A DNA stretch of 64,000 nucleotides from Pseudomonas entomophila (GCF_018417595.1 NZ_CP070982.1:769501-833500), one strand, 5' to 3'; positions 47,738-63,716 are shown, counted from the first letter of the stretch. The notes: generated by a model from the sequence alone, not told the origin. Numbers and translations: made by a program.

Positions 47738-48505
47738 ATGGTTTTTGATCAGGTCCGCCAACGGCGCCTGTCCGACGACATCGTCGATCGGTTGGAAGGG
47801 ATGATTCTCGAAGGCACGCTCACGTCGGGGCAGCGCCTGCCCGCCGAGCGCGTGCTGGCCGAGCAGTTCGGCGTGTCCCGCCCGTCGCTGCGCGAGGCGA
47901 TCCAAAAGCTGGTGGCCAAGGGGTTGCTGGTCAGCCGCCAGGGTGGCGGCAACTACGTGGCCGAAGCTTTGGGTTCCACCTTCAGCGACCCGTTGCTGCA
48001 GCTGCTGGAGCGTAACCCGGAGGCCCAGCGCGACCTGCTGGAGTTCCGCCACACCCTGGAGGCGTCATGCGCCTACTATGCGGCCCAGCGCGCCACCGAG
48101 CCTGATCGCGAGCGGTTGAAGGTTGCGTTCGACGCGCTGCAGGACTGCTACCACCGTGTCGGCGAAGTGGACCGGGCGGAGGAGGGCGCGGCCGATGCGC
48201 GCTTCCACCTGGCCATTGCCGAGGCCAGCCACAATGCCGTGCTGCTGCACACCATCCGCGGGTTGTTCGACCTGCTCAAGCGCAACGTGGTGACCAACAT
48301 CGGCGGCATGTATCAACAGCGCAGCGAGACGCGCGATATGCTGATCAGCCAGCATCGCGAGTTGTACCAGGCGATTGTCGAAGGGCGCGCGGAGGATGCG
48401 CGGGAGGTTTCCAGCCGGCACATCCTGTATGTGCAGGAGGTGCTGGAAGAGGCGCAGCAGCAAGCGCAGCGGGTGGCGCGGGCGGAGCGGCGCAGCGGGC
48501 GTTAA
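47738..48505 (+). CDS. lldR: GntR/FadR-type lactate regulator
   Basis: 255 residues from ATG 47738 (GGAGAG 8 bases upstream). The winged helix (DIVDRLEGMILEGTLTSGQR, LPAERVLAEQFGVSRPSLRE) and the FCD ligand domain (Asp, His positions around DARFHLAIAEASHN and HREL) are typical of LldR. It is divergent from the lactate operon and probably represses it at the AATTGGT palindrome, with lactate as inducer. It is homologous to regulators named PdhR or LldR; the location decides. Confidence 0.93.
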   Translation: MVFDQVRQRRLSDDIVDRLEGMILEGTLTSGQRLPAERVLAEQFGVSRPSLREAIQKLVAKGLLVSRQGGGNYVAEALGSTFSDPLLQLLERNPEAQRDLLEFRHTLEASCAYYAAQRATEPDRERLKVAFDALQDCYHRVGEVDRAEEGAADARFHLAIAEASHNAVLLHTIRGLFDLLKRNVVTNIGGMYQQRSETRDMLISQHRELYQAIVEGRAEDAREVSSRHILYVQEVLEEAQQQAQRVARAERRSGR

Positions 48506-48518
48506 GCGTCGTGGCTTA

Positions 48519-48581
48519 TCGCGGATGAATCCGCTCCTACAGAGGGTGTGAAACCTGTAGGAGCGGATTCATCCGCGATGC
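48519..48581. repeat. Inverted REP pair (GCGGATGAATCCGC type)
   Basis: Two facing copies separated by about 15 bases, between the convergent lldR and smpB genes. The same type is at 1482-1582. Confidence 0.9.
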
Positions 48582-48605
48582 AGGCGCCACAATGCGAAGG
48601 GCTGC

Positions 48606-49088
48606 TTACTCTTCCTTGCCCTTGTTGCGCATGGTGCGCTGCAGCTCGCGGTTGGAGTCGCGCTCGCGCACGGTGTCGCGCTTGTCGAACTCCTTCTTGC
48701 CCTTGCCCAGCGCGATCTCGCACTTGATCAGGTGCTTGCTCCAGTACAGCGACATCGCCACGCAGGTGTAGCCCTTCTGCGCCACGGCCGCTTCCAGGCG
48801 CTCCAGCTCGCGCTTGTTCAGCAGCAGCTTGCGGGTGCGGATGGGGTCGGCGATGACGTGGGTGCTGGCGGTGGTCAGCGGGGTGATGTGGCTGCCGAAC
48901 AGCCAGGCTTCGCCGTCCTTGAGCAGCACGTAGCTGTCGGTCAGGTGCGCCTTGCCGGCCCGCAGGCTCTTTACTTCCCAACCGGACAGGACCAGCCCGG
49001 CCTCGAACTTGTGTTCGATGAAGTAATCGTGTCGCGCCTTTTTGTTCTGCGCGATGGTCCCGGTCGGATGTTTCTTTTGCTTAGCCAT
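48606..49088 (-). CDS. smpB: SsrA-binding protein
   Basis: 160 residues from ATG 49088. The SmpB signature is intact: [54 protein letters not shown] and [20 protein letters not shown], ending in the basic C-terminal tail. It binds tmRNA and the stalled ribosome for tagging and rescue. In this window ssrA is 9 kb away rather than next door. A longer upstream frame exists but lacks a ribosome site. Confidence 0.97.
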   Translation of the reverse strand: MAKQKKHPTGTIAQNKKARHDYFIEHKFEAGLVLSGWEVKSLRAGKAHLTDSYVLLKDGEAWLFGSHITPLTTASTHVIADPIRTRKLLLNKRELERLEAAVAQKGYTCVAMSLYWSKHLIKCEIALGKGKKEFDKRDTVRERDSNRELQRTMRNKGKEE

Positions 49089-49249
49089 AGGGGCGGCATT
49101 ATAGGGAGAGTCCGCGTCCTCGGCTACGGGGTTTAGGTGCGCTTGAGCCAGTTGTGTGAATCCCGGACAATACACGCCTCGTTCTGCCGCGCAGAACCGT
49201 ATTCGAGGCGCTGCAATGCGCCGCCGCCCAGATTGGAAGTGACGCCTGG

Positions 49250-49684
49250 ATGACTACCCATATTCAACGCTCCGCCCTGCTGCCATACCCTGCCCAGGCG
49301 CTCTACGACCTGGTCAACGATGTGGCCAGCTACCCGGAGTTCCTGCCCTGGTGCTCGGCCACGACGGTGATTGAGGCCAGCGACACGCACATGCGCGCCA
49401 GGCTCGAAGTGGCCAAGGGTGGGATGAGCCAGCAATTTGTCACTAGCAATGTGCTGGTGCCGGGGCAGTCGATCGAGATGAACCTCGAAGAAGGACCGTT
49501 CAGCCAGCTGCACGGGCTGTGGGTGTTCAAGCCGCTGGGTGAGAAGGCCTGCAAGATCAGCCTCGACCTGTCGTTCGATTATGCCGGGGCGTTGGTGCGC
49601 GCCACCCTGGGGCCGCTGTTCAACCAGGCGGCCAATACCATGGTCGATGCTTTCTGCCAGCGTGCCAAGCAGCTCCATGGCTGA
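49250..49684 (+). CDS. ratA: RatA-type ubiquinone-binding START-domain protein
   Basis: 144 residues. A polyketide-cyclase/START fold with the family opening [31 protein letters not shown], and [10 protein letters not shown]. RatA/COQ10-like proteins bind ubiquinone and were also described as acting on ribosome subunit association; the toxin label is debated. It normally precedes rnfH, here reduced to a fragment. It is divergent from smpB. Confidence 0.93.
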   Translation: MTTHIQRSALLPYPAQALYDLVNDVASYPEFLPWCSATTVIEASDTHMRARLEVAKGGMSQQFVTSNVLVPGQSIEMNLEEGPFSQLHGLWVFKPLGEKACKISLDLSFDYAGALVRATLGPLFNQAANTMVDAFCQRAKQLHG

Positions 49685-49736
49685 AGCCTGGGGGTATGCG
49701 CCGCGTCCGAGCGTCTGGCCCCCTTCAAGCAGGTAA
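49677..49736 (+). pseudogene. Probable remnant of rnfH (19 codons)
   Basis: The ATG at 49677 overlaps the ratA stop, exactly where rnfH starts in related Pseudomonas. The frame gives [19 protein letters not shown] and then stops. RnfH is usually about 100 residues with a ubiquitin-like fold, which is absent here. Only the MAEA opening fits. The terminator follows at once, so most of the gene seems deleted. Confidence 0.5.
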
Positions 49737-49737
49737 T

Positions 49738-49768
49738 AAAAAGCCCGGATCCAGTCCGGGCTTTTTTT
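49738..49768. terminator. Bidirectional terminator between ratA and bamE
   Basis: AAAAAGCCCGGA (49738-49749) pairs with TCCGGGCTTTTT (49755-49766), loop of 5 bases, T-run to 49768. It serves the ratA transcript and, read on the minus strand, the bamE transcript. Confidence 0.92.
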
Positions 49769-49777
49769 ACGCCGCGA

Positions 49778-50302
49778 TTACTGCGGAGAGGTTTCCAGCG
49801 GCGCTGGCGTCGGGACCGGGGTGGTCTCGATGGTGTCGATCTCTTTCTGCAGGGTGTCTTCCAGCGAACCAGGCTTGGCCGGTTTTTCCTGCGGCTGGCT
49901 TGGTTGTTTGTTTGGGCTTACCGTGGTGTCGCCGCTGCCGCCGAGGATCTCCTGGTCGCGGCTCACGCCCGGCATGAAGTCGCCGGACAGGCTGACCAGT
50001 TGGTCGCTTTCGTTGAAGAAGATGCTCATGCGCTCTTGCTGACGCTGGCCGCCACCGGGCTGCAGGCTATAGAGATAGTCCCAGCGGTTGGTGTGGAAAG
50101 TGTCCTGGATCAGCGGGTTGCCCATGATAAACCTTACTTGCCGACGGGTCATTCCGGGACGCAATTGGTCTATCATGTCCTGCGTGACGACATTGCCCTG
50201 CTGGATGTCGATTTTGTAAACCCCGGGAAACGAGCAACCGGCGAGTGCGAGCAGTCCCACGAGAGTGAAACTGGTTAGCAAGAGCTTGGTGTTGTTTTGC
50301 AT
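49778..50302 (-). CDS. bamE: Outer-membrane assembly lipoprotein BamE (OmlA/SmpA)
   Basis: 174 residues from ATG 50302; the lipoprotein leader is [20 protein letters not shown] with AGC following. SmpA/OmlA features: [35 protein letters not shown] and [11 protein letters not shown]. The C-terminal tail (about 110-174) is Pro/Thr/Gln-rich, longer than in E. coli but usual in Pseudomonas. It is part of the BAM complex for outer-membrane protein insertion. It is divergent from fur. Confidence 0.95.
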   Translation of the reverse strand: MQNNTKLLLTSFTLVGLLALAGCSFPGVYKIDIQQGNVVTQDMIDQLRPGMTRRQVRFIMGNPLIQDTFHTNRWDYLYSLQPGGGQRQQERMSIFFNESDQLVSLSGDFMPGVSRDQEILGGSGDTTVSPNKQPSQPQEKPAKPGSLEDTLQKEIDTIETTPVPTPAPLETSPQ

Positions 50303-50399
50303 CGGTGGGCGACTTCCACTATCTTGGCTGGACAACGTAAACCCCGATCATACCCGTATTAAGAGAAGCTGCGAAGCAGCATCGGCGAGAAAGCTGACC

Positions 50400-50804
50400 A
50401 TGGTTGAAAATAGCGAATTGCGCAAAGCGGGCCTCAAGGTAACCCTGCCTCGAGTCAAGATCCTTCAGATGCTCGACTCCACCGAGCAGCGTCACATGAG
50501 TGCCGAGGATGTCTACAAGGCGCTGATGGAGGCTGGCGAGGATGTCGGTCTGGCGACCGTGTATCGCGTACTGACCCAGTTCGAAGCGGCGGGTCTGGTG
50601 GTTCGCCACAACTTCGACGGCGGCCACGCGGTGTTCGAGCTGGCCGACGGCGGCCACCACGACCACATGGTCAACGTAGAGACCAGTGAGGTCATCGAAT
50701 TCATGGATGCTGAAATCGAACGCCGTCAGAAAGAGATCGTGGCCGAGCACGGCTACGAGCTGGTGGACCACAATCTGGTCCTCTATGTGCGTAAGAAGAA
50801 GTAA
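50400..50804 (+). CDS. fur: Ferric uptake regulator
   Basis: 134 residues. The winged helix (NSELRKAGLKVTLPRVKILQ, LATVYRVLTQFEAAGL) and the metal-binding region with GGHHDHMVN are clear. The C-terminal CxxC pair of E. coli Fur is absent, as known for pseudomonad Fur. It represses iron uptake genes with Fe(II) as corepressor. It is divergent from bamE, and a strong terminator follows. Confidence 0.98.
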   Translation: MVENSELRKAGLKVTLPRVKILQMLDSTEQRHMSAEDVYKALMEAGEDVGLATVYRVLTQFEAAGLVVRHNFDGGHAVFELADGGHHDHMVNVETSEVIEFMDAEIERRQKEIVAEHGYELVDHNLVLYVRKKK

Positions 50805-50827
50805 CGATTTCGATCGTTATCGACAGC

Positions 50828-50855
50828 AAAGGCGACCCTAGGGTCGCCTTTGTGC
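50828..50855 (+). terminator. fur terminator
   Basis: AAAGGCGACCC (50828-50838) pairs with GGGTCGCCTTT (50841-50851), a stem of 11 pairs with a tight loop, followed by a T-rich stretch. Confidence 0.9.
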
Positions 50856-50884
50856 TTTTCGGGGGAAAACTGCAGCATCCCCCC

Positions 50885-50968
50885 GTAGGAGCGGCTTCAG
50901 CCGCGATCGCCCGCAAAGCGGGTGCCAGGCACCGCGTCGCCGGCATCGCGGCTAAAGCCGCTCCTGCA
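50885..50968. repeat. REP pair / BIME, GTAGGAGCGGCT type
   Basis: Same 84-base architecture as 14206-14290, with an internal CGCCCGCAAAGCGGGTG hairpin. Lies between the convergent fur and recN genes. Confidence 0.92.
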
Positions 50969-50980
50969 AGCGAACAGGTC

Positions 50981-52654
50981 TCAAGCCTTGCCGCTCACCA
51001 CCATCTTGCGCGCATGGGCCAGCGATTCCTTGGTCAGGTCGATCCCGCCAAGCATCCGCGCCACTTCCTCGACCCGCTCACGCTTGCCCAGGCTGGCGAC
51101 GGCGGTGTGGGTGGTGTCGCTGTTGCGCACCTTGTGCACGAACAGGTGGTGGTGCCCCTGCGCCGCGACTTGGGGCAGGTGGGTCACGGTCAGCACCTGG
51201 CCGCGTTCACCCAGCCGGCGCAGCAACTGGCCGACGATTTCCGCAGTGGGGCCACCGATGCCCACGTCCACTTCGTCGAACACCAGCGTCGGGATGCGCG
51301 AGGTTTGTGCGGTGATCACCTGGATCGCCAGGCTGATGCGCGACAGCTCGCCACCCGATGCCACCTTGGCCAGCCCTTTGAGTGGTTGGCCGGGGTTGGC
51401 GCTGACCAGCAGCTCGATCTGCTCCAGCCCATGGGGTGAAAGCTCGCCGTTGTCGAAGGGGGTGAGCGCAATGCAGAAACGCCCGCCCGGCATCCCCAGG
51501 CGCTGGATCTCCTGCTCGACGGCAGTGGCCAGCTGCTTCGCGGCCTGCTGGCGCAGGGCGCTGAGTTCGCAAGCCTTCTCTTTATAGTGGTGGGCGTAGG
51601 CTGCCAGCTCTTCGCCCAGGCGTTCGATCGACTCGTCGCTGGCGTTCAGGCTCTCCAGCTCTTCCATCAGGCGCTGTTGCAGGTGCGGCAGTTCGGTGGG
51701 GTGCACGCGGTGTTTGCGCGCCAGCGTATAGATGGTGTCGAGCCGCTCTTCCAGTGCTTGCAGGCGCATGGGGTCGGCATCGAAATGGTCGAGGAAGCGA
51801 TTGAGCTCACCAACCGCTTCTTCCACCTGGATCTGCGCGCTGGCAATCAGGTTGACCGCCTCGCCCAGCGCCTTGGGGGCGTTGCTGACAGCGGTGAGCC
51901 GGTTGAGGCTGACGGTCAGGGCGTTGAGCACGTTGCCCGAGTCGCTTTCGCTGCACTGGTCGATGACCTGGCGGCAGATACCGAACAGGGCTTCGGCATT
52001 GGTCAGGTTCTTGTGCTCTTGCTCAAGCTGTTCCAGCTCGTGCTCGCCCAGCCCCAGGTTGTCCAGCTCTTCGAGTTGATAGCTGAGCAACTGGTGGCGC
52101 GCGCGCTGCTCGTCCCCTGAATTGCTCAGCCGCTCCAGCTCCAGGCGGGTCTGGTTCCAGCGCTTGGCGGCCAGTTGCACCTGGCGTGCGAGATCAGTGG
52201 CGCCGGCGTACTCGTCCACCAGGCGGCGGTGGGTGTCGGTTTTCAGCAGCGACTGGTGCTCATGCTGGCTGTGGATATCGATCAGCAGCTCGCCCAGCGC
52301 CTTCAGGTCGCCCAGCGGGCAGGGCGTGCCGTTGATGTAGCCGCGGCTGCGGCCTTCGGCGGTGATCACCCGGCGCAGGATGCACGGGCCGTCGCTTTCC
52401 AGGTCGCGCTCCACGAGCCAGTCGTGGGCTTCGGGGATGTCGACCAGGTCGAAGGTGGCGAGGATGTCGGCCTTGTCCGCGCCCGGGCGCACCACGCCGC
52501 TGTCGGCGCGGTCGCCCAGGGCCAGGCCGAGGGCGTCGAGCATGATCGACTTGCCGGCCCCGGTCTCGCCGGTGATCACGGACATGCCGCGGGCGAGTTC
52601 GAGGTCGAGGTGTTCGACGATGGCGTAGTTGTGAATGGACAGGTGCACCAGCAT
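50981..52654 (-). CDS. recN: DNA repair ATPase RecN
   Basis: 557 residues from ATG 52654, the family's size. An SMC-like protein: Walker A in MSVITGETGAGKSIMLDALG (P-loop at about 30-37), a long coiled coil (about 160-370), and the C-terminal ABC signature and Walker B (LSRISLAIQVITAQ, TLVFDEVDVGIGG). It holds broken DNA ends for recombination. The longer frame upstream is not coding. It is divergent from grpE; an SOS box was not located. Confidence 0.97.
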   Translation of the reverse strand: MLVHLSIHNYAIVEHLDLELARGMSVITGETGAGKSIMLDALGLALGDRADSGVVRPGADKADILATFDLVDIPEAHDWLVERDLESDGPCILRRVITAEGRSRGYINGTPCPLGDLKALGELLIDIHSQHEHQSLLKTDTHRRLVDEYAGATDLARQVQLAAKRWNQTRLELERLSNSGDEQRARHQLLSYQLEELDNLGLGEHELEQLEQEHKNLTNAEALFGICRQVIDQCSESDSGNVLNALTVSLNRLTAVSNAPKALGEAVNLIASAQIQVEEAVGELNRFLDHFDADPMRLQALEERLDTIYTLARKHRVHPTELPHLQQRLMEELESLNASDESIERLGEELAAYAHHYKEKACELSALRQQAAKQLATAVEQEIQRLGMPGGRFCIALTPFDNGELSPHGLEQIELLVSANPGQPLKGLAKVASGGELSRISLAIQVITAQTSRIPTLVFDEVDVGIGGPTAEIVGQLLRRLGERGQVLTVTHLPQVAAQGHHHLFVHKVRNSDTTHTAVASLGKRERVEEVARMLGGIDLTKESLAHARKMVVSGKA

Positions 52655-52749
52655 GGGGCGGCTCCCGAAGGGTCGTATCTGGATATTTATACAGTGCTTT
52701 TCGTGGCTCTGCCAATAGCCGCCGATGAATGTGGAAAAGCGCATCGCCC

Positions 52750-52777
52750 CTTGAACCTGGTTTTTCCGGCCCCATAT
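52750..52777 (+). promoter_or_regulatory. Sigma-32 (heat-shock) promoter for grpE
   Basis: CTTGAA at 52750-52755 and CCCCATAT at 52770-52777, spaced by 14 bases, match the RpoH consensus. It is 58 bases upstream of the grpE start. Confidence 0.88.
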
Positions 52778-52835
52778 AGCCGGCAAGACATGGCGAGCCT
52801 GGCTCGTACAACAGAAATTGCGGAGGAGAAACCTA

Positions 52836-53390
52836 ATGGCTGACGAACAGCTGGATGAGAAGAACCTGAATTCCGAAGAAGCCGGCGCAGCGAACGTCGA
52901 TGCCCGCGTCCTGGAGCTCGAGGAGCAGCTGGCCGCCGCCAAGGACCAGTCCCTGCGCGCCGCCGCCGACCTGCAGAACATTCGCCGCCGTGCCGAGCAG
53001 GACGTCGAGAAGGCCCACAAGTTCGCGCTGGAGAAGTTCGCCGGCGACCTGCTGCCGATCATCGACAGCCTGGAGCGTGGCCTGGAACTGTCCAGCGCCG
53101 ACGACGACACCATCAAGCCGATGCGCGAAGGCATCGAGCTGACCCTGAAGATGTTCCACGACACCCTCAAGCGCTACAACCTGGAAGCCCTCGAGCCGCA
53201 CGGCGAGCCGTTCAACGCCGAGCACCACCAGGCCATGGCCATGCAGGAAAGCGACAAGGTCGAGCCGAACACCGTGGTCAACGTGTTCCAGAAGGGCTAC
53301 CTGCTCAACGGCCGCCTGCTGCGCCCCGCCATGGTGGTGGTCAGCAAGGCGCCGGCACCGGCGCAACCTTCTATCGATGAGAAGGCTTGA
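52836..53390 (+). CDS. grpE: Nucleotide exchange factor GrpE
   Basis: 184 residues from ATG 52836 (GGAGGAG upstream). A charged N-terminal part, then the long dimerisation helix ([13 protein letters not shown] ... [21 protein letters not shown]) and the beta domain ([31 protein letters not shown]). It releases ADP from DnaK. Its stop codon lies inside the -35 box of the dnaK heat-shock promoter. Confidence 0.98.
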   Translation: MADEQLDEKNLNSEEAGAANVDARVLELEEQLAAAKDQSLRAAADLQNIRRRAEQDVEKAHKFALEKFAGDLLPIIDSLERGLELSSADDDTIKPMREGIELTLKMFHDTLKRYNLEALEPHGEPFNAEHHQAMAMQESDKVEPNTVVNVFQKGYLLNGRLLRPAMVVVSKAPAPAQPSIDEKA

Positions 53391-53413
53391 AATCCGTCGG
53401 GGCATCCCCATCT
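53386..53413 (+). promoter_or_regulatory. Sigma-32 promoter for dnaK
   Basis: CTTGAA at 53386-53391 and CCCCATCT at 53406-53413, spaced by 14 bases. The -35 element overlaps the grpE stop codon (TGA 53388-53390). It is 78 bases upstream of dnaK. Confidence 0.88.
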
Positions 53414-53491
53414 AGGTGTCAAGCATTCAAGTATTACCGCAGTTGGCCAATGTAGCCGCTGCCACCTAATTCAAGTTTCGGGAGAGTAAAC

Positions 53492-55417
<1,926 letters not shown>

Positions 55418-55440
55418 TTCCTGCATGTTGTCGGCCGGTT

Positions 55441-55458
55441 CACCGCCGTTTGGCGGTG
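55441..55458. other. Hairpin between dnaK and dnaJ
   Basis: CACCGCC and GGCGGTG pair over a GTTT loop; a second GC hairpin (CGCGGG ... CCCGCG) follows near 55478-55497. No T-run follows, so they may be processing or attenuating structures rather than terminators. Confidence 0.5.
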
Positions 55459-55629
55459 AGCTGGTAGGATGTCGCCGCGCGGGGGCTTGCTCCCGCGTTG
55501 GCGTGTCTGGAACACGAGAATTATTTACAGCATCTGCCTGGGCGCATTCGCGTATGGCGGCAGGTGCTGGCGGCATGGCGCACAGATGCGCAGAGGTATG
55601 CCGAACGCCCCCAAGAGTGCATATGACCT

Positions 55630-57574
<1,945 letters not shown>

Positions 57575-57602
57575 TGGCTCGGGCCCTCGCGTAGGGGTAA
57601 TG

Positions 57603-57686
57603 GTAGGAGCGGCTTCAGCCGCGATGCAGGCGACGCAGTGCCTGGCACCCGCTTCGCGGGTGATCGCGGCTGAAGCCGCTCCTACA
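57603..57686. repeat. REP pair / BIME, inverted orientation
   Basis: 84 bases; its reverse complement matches 50885-50968 almost throughout, including the CACCCGC-GAA-GCGGGTG hairpin. It separates dapB from the carA leader. Confidence 0.92.
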
Positions 57687-57766
57687 ACGGATTGCGCAAT
57701 TTCCCTCTGTCGCAATCCTGTGTTTCAGAGACACATTCCAGGTAGACCCAAAACGCATTTTTCTGT

Positions 57767-57856
57767 AAGCTACAGCTTTAGTGTGTCCACTAAAAGCGCG
57801 CAGACTAATTCAGCATAAAAGCGGGGTGACGTGTCCATACGTCATTCCGCTTTTTT
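57767..57856 (+). promoter_or_regulatory. carA leader with tandem hairpins and terminator-like stem
   Basis: Three structures in a row: AAGCT-AC-AGCTT (57767-57778), TTTAGTG-TGTC-CACTAAA (57777-57794, perfect 7-bp arms) and a long stem from AAAAGCGG (57817) to CCGCTTTT (to 57854) closed by TGACGT/ACGTCA, with a T-run to 57856. The last looks like a Rho-independent terminator 45 bases before carA and could be an attenuator or simply end upstream transcripts. Confidence 0.6.
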
Positions 57857-57901
57857 GCAACCTGCGATCGCCCTTTCAGGCTTGATTTACGGGAGGTCTT
57901 C

Positions 57902-59038
57902 TTGACTAAGCCAGCCATACTCGCCCTTGCCGATGGCAGCATTTTTCGCGGTGAAGCCATTGGAGCCGACGGTCAGACCGTTGGTGAGGTCGTGTTCAAT
58001 ACTGCAATGACCGGCTACCAGGAAATCCTCACAGACCCTTCCTACGCCCAGCAAATCGTTACCCTGACCTACCCGCACATCGGCAACACCGGCACCACCC
58101 CGGAAGACGCCGAATCCAACCGCGTCTGGTCCGCCGGCCTGGTCATTCGCGACCTGCCGCTGCTGGCAAGCAACTGGCGTAACACCCAGTCCCTGCCCGA
58201 CTACCTGAAAGAACACAACGTCGTCGCCATCGCCGGCATCGACACCCGCCGCCTGACCCGCATCCTGCGTGAGAAGGGCGCCCAGAACGGCTGCATCCTG
58301 GCCGGCGACAACATCAGCGAAGAAGCCGCCATCGCCGCCGCCCGCGCTTTCCCGGGCCTGAAGGGCATGGACCTGGCCAAGGTCGTCTCCACCAAGGAGC
58401 GCTACGAGTGGCGCTCCAGCGTGTGGGAACTGAAGACCGACAGCCATCCGACCATCGAAGCCGCCGACCTGCCGTACCACGTCGTGGCCTTCGACTACGG
58501 CGTCAAGCTGAACATCCTGCGCATGCTGGTCGCCCGTGGCTGCCGCGTTACCGTGGTGCCCGCGCAGACCCCGGCCAGCGAAGTGCTGGCGCTCAACCCT
58601 GACGGCGTGTTCCTGTCCAACGGCCCAGGCGATCCCGAGCCGTGCGACTACGCGATCCAGGCGATCAAAGAGATTCTCGACACCGAGATCCCGGTATTCG
58701 GCATCTGCCTCGGCCACCAACTGCTGGCCCTGGCCTCCGGCGCCAAGACCGTGAAGATGGGCCATGGCCACCACGGTGCCAACCACCCGGTCCAGGACCT
58801 GGACACCGGCGTGGTCATGATCACCAGCCAGAACCACGGTTTCGCCGTCGACGAAGCCACCCTGCCGGGCAACGTGCGCGCCATCCACAAGTCGCTGTTC
58901 GACGGCACCCTGCAGGGCATCGAGCGCACCGACAAGAGCGCGTTCAGCTTCCAGGGCCACCCTGAAGCGAGCCCAGGCCCGACCGACGTCGCGCCACTGT
59001 TCGATCGTTTCATCGATGCCATGGCCAAGCGCCGCTGA
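57902..59038 (+). CDS. carA: Carbamoyl-phosphate synthase small subunit
   Basis: 378 residues from a TTG start at 57902, supported by GGGAGG six bases upstream and by the family N-terminus ([20 protein letters not shown]). The glutaminase domain has [14 protein letters not shown] with the catalytic Cys (about residue 269) and HPEASPGP with the catalytic His. It delivers ammonia to CarB for arginine and pyrimidine synthesis. carB follows after about 100 bases. Confidence 0.97.
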   Translation: MTKPAILALADGSIFRGEAIGADGQTVGEVVFNTAMTGYQEILTDPSYAQQIVTLTYPHIGNTGTTPEDAESNRVWSAGLVIRDLPLLASNWRNTQSLPDYLKEHNVVAIAGIDTRRLTRILREKGAQNGCILAGDNISEEAAIAAARAFPGLKGMDLAKVVSTKERYEWRSSVWELKTDSHPTIEAADLPYHVVAFDYGVKLNILRMLVARGCRVTVVPAQTPASEVLALNPDGVFLSNGPGDPEPCDYAIQAIKEILDTEIPVFGICLGHQLLALASGAKTVKMGHGHHGANHPVQDLDTGVVMITSQNHGFAVDEATLPGNVRAIHKSLFDGTLQGIERTDKSAFSFQGHPEASPGPTDVAPLFDRFIDAMAKRR

Positions 59039-59144
59039 GCATCCTGCAGCAAGGCCCCGGGCCGGCGATTGCCGCGCCCGGAAGCGCCTGACCCAGATTG
59101 TTCAAGACGGCTTGCCGACTGACCCGCGGATTTGAGTGACAACC

Positions 59145-62362
<3,218 letters not shown>

Positions 62363-62366
<4 letters not shown>

Positions 62367-62845
62367 GCATTACCAAGTACCCGATGACCGTCCAGGGCGC
62401 TCGCGCCCTGGAAGAAGAGCATCTGTTCCTGAGCAAGACCGAGCGCCCGCGCCTGAGCCAGGCGATCGGTGAGGCTCGCGAGCTGGGTGACCTCAAGGAA
62501 AACGCCGAGTACCACGCCGCCCGCGAAGAGCAGGGCATGGTCGAGGCGCGTATCCGCGATATCGAAGGCCGTCTGCAGAACTCGGTGGTGATCGACGTCA
62601 CCACCATCGCTCACACCGGCAAGGTGATTTTCGGCACCACCGTGGTGCTGGCCAACACCGAAACCGATGAAGAGGTGACCTACCAGATCGTTGGTGAAGA
62701 CGAAGCCGACGTGAAGCAGGGCAAACTCTCGAGCGGTGCGCCGATTGCCCGTGCCATCATCGGCAAGGAAGAAGGTGATACGGTCGTCGTCAAGACGCCA
62801 AGCGGCACGGTCGAGTACGAGATTGTCGAAGTCAAGCACATCTGA
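62363..62845 (+). CDS. greA: Transcript cleavage factor GreA
   Basis: 160 residues. The N-terminal coiled coil contains [20 protein letters not shown] and the tip acidic residues, and the C-terminal domain has [15 protein letters not shown] and [18 protein letters not shown] blocks (here [14 protein letters not shown]). It rescues backtracked RNA polymerase. The start overlaps the carB stop (ATGA). Confidence 0.98.
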
Positions 62846-63263
62846 CCGGCGTCTGCGGGCGCCATCCCTCGAGGGGATCCTCTGGCAGCTGGCCCAGGTG
62901 TTCTGGGTCGGTGGCCTTTGGGTGTTCCACGTGGGGCTGGTGCCGGCGCTCAAGGTGAGCGGCCTTGCGCCGCTGCTGGTGCATGATGTGGCCGCGCAGA
63001 TCGACCGTTGGTTGATCGGCGTGGCAATGCTCGGGTTGTTGACCCAGCTGGCGGTGCTGGCGAGGGTGGACGGCCTGGCGGCCTGGTGGCGGCAATTCCG
63101 CGGCCAGATGCTGCTGCTCGGCTTTGGTGCCTGCGTCAGCTACTACACGCTGCGCTACGGGATTTCCGTGGGCGAGCGTTGGCAGATGTTCTGTTTCCTG
63201 GTGCTGGGCTTTTCCGGCATCGTGCTGGTGGCCCAGCCGGTCCCAGTCAGGGCGCGGCGGTAG
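62823..63263 (+). CDS. DUF4149-type integral membrane protein
   Basis: 146 residues from TTG 62823, which overlaps greA by 23 bases; no ATG or GTG starts the conserved part, and GAG lies just upstream. A short cytoplasmic start ([19 protein letters not shown]) is followed by about four hydrophobic segments (WQLAQVFWVGGLWVFHVGLV, MLGLLTQLAVLARVDG, LLLGFGACVSYYTL, MFCFLVLGFSGIVLV). This small membrane protein follows greA in many pseudomonads; function unknown. Confidence 0.75.
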   Translation: MSKSSTSDRRLRAPSLEGILWQLAQVFWVGGLWVFHVGLVPALKVSGLAPLLVHDVAAQIDRWLIGVAMLGLLTQLAVLARVDGLAAWWRQFRGQMLLLGFGACVSYYTLRYGISVGERWQMFCFLVLGFSGIVLVAQPVPVRARR

Positions 63264-63270
63264 GCGACTC

Positions 63271-63400
63271 AAGATCGCTGGGGCCGCTTTGCGGCCCTTT
63301 CGCGACACAAGGCCGCTCCCACATGGATCGCGCTGCGCCGTAGGTCGGTGCAATCCCTGTGGGAGCGGCCTTGTGTCGCGATGGGCTGCGCAGCAGCCCT
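63271..63400. repeat. Inverted REP pair (GTGGGAGCGGCC type)
   Basis: GGGGCCGCTTTGCGGCCC with AAGGCCGCTCCCACA, then, facing it, TGTGGGAGCGGCCTTGTGTC and GCGATGGGCTGCGCAGCAGCC. It separates the convergent DUF4149 and yhbY genes. Confidence 0.85.
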
Positions 63401-63407
63401 GCTACCG

Positions 63408-63716
63408 TTACTTGTAACGGTGGATGTTGGACAGCTGCTTGTTCGGCTGCGGGTTCTTGCGGTAGATCAGCGCTTTCTTGCCGATGGTCTGCACCAGCTC
63501 GGCGCGGCCGGCCTTGCACAGTTCGGCGATGGTCTCGGCGCGTTCTTCGCGATCTTCCGAACGAATCTCGACCTTGATCAGCTCGTGGTCGACCAGGGCG
63601 CGTTCCAGCTCGGCGATCACGCCTTCATTCAAACCGTTGCCAGCAACGATCAGGACCGGCTTCAGGTCATGACCAATGGACTTGTATTGCTTCTTCTGCT
63701 CGTTATTGAGCGGCAT
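63408..63716 (-). CDS. yhbY: RNA-binding CRS1/YhbY-domain protein
   Basis: 102 residues from ATG 63716, the family's size. CRM domain with QKKQYKSIGHDLKPVLIVAG (GxH-type region), LNEGVIAELERALVDHELIKV and IGKKALIYRKN. It binds the pre-50S ribosomal subunit. It is divergent from rlmE, as in other Gammaproteobacteria. Confidence 0.93.
   Translation of the reverse strand: MPLNNEQKKQYKSIGHDLKPVLIVAGNGLNEGVIAELERALVDHELIKVEIRSEDREERAETIAELCKAGRAELVQTIGKKALIYRKNPQPNKQLSNIHRYK

Noticed and set aside
52655..53170. N-terminal extension of recN into grpE
   Set aside because: RecN families start at MLVHLSIHNYAIVEHL; the extension runs antisense to grpE and across its promoter.
57637..57664. TGGCAC ... 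TTCGC resembling a sigma-54 promoter
   Set aside because: It lies inside a REP element that recurs elsewhere and the -12 part does not match.
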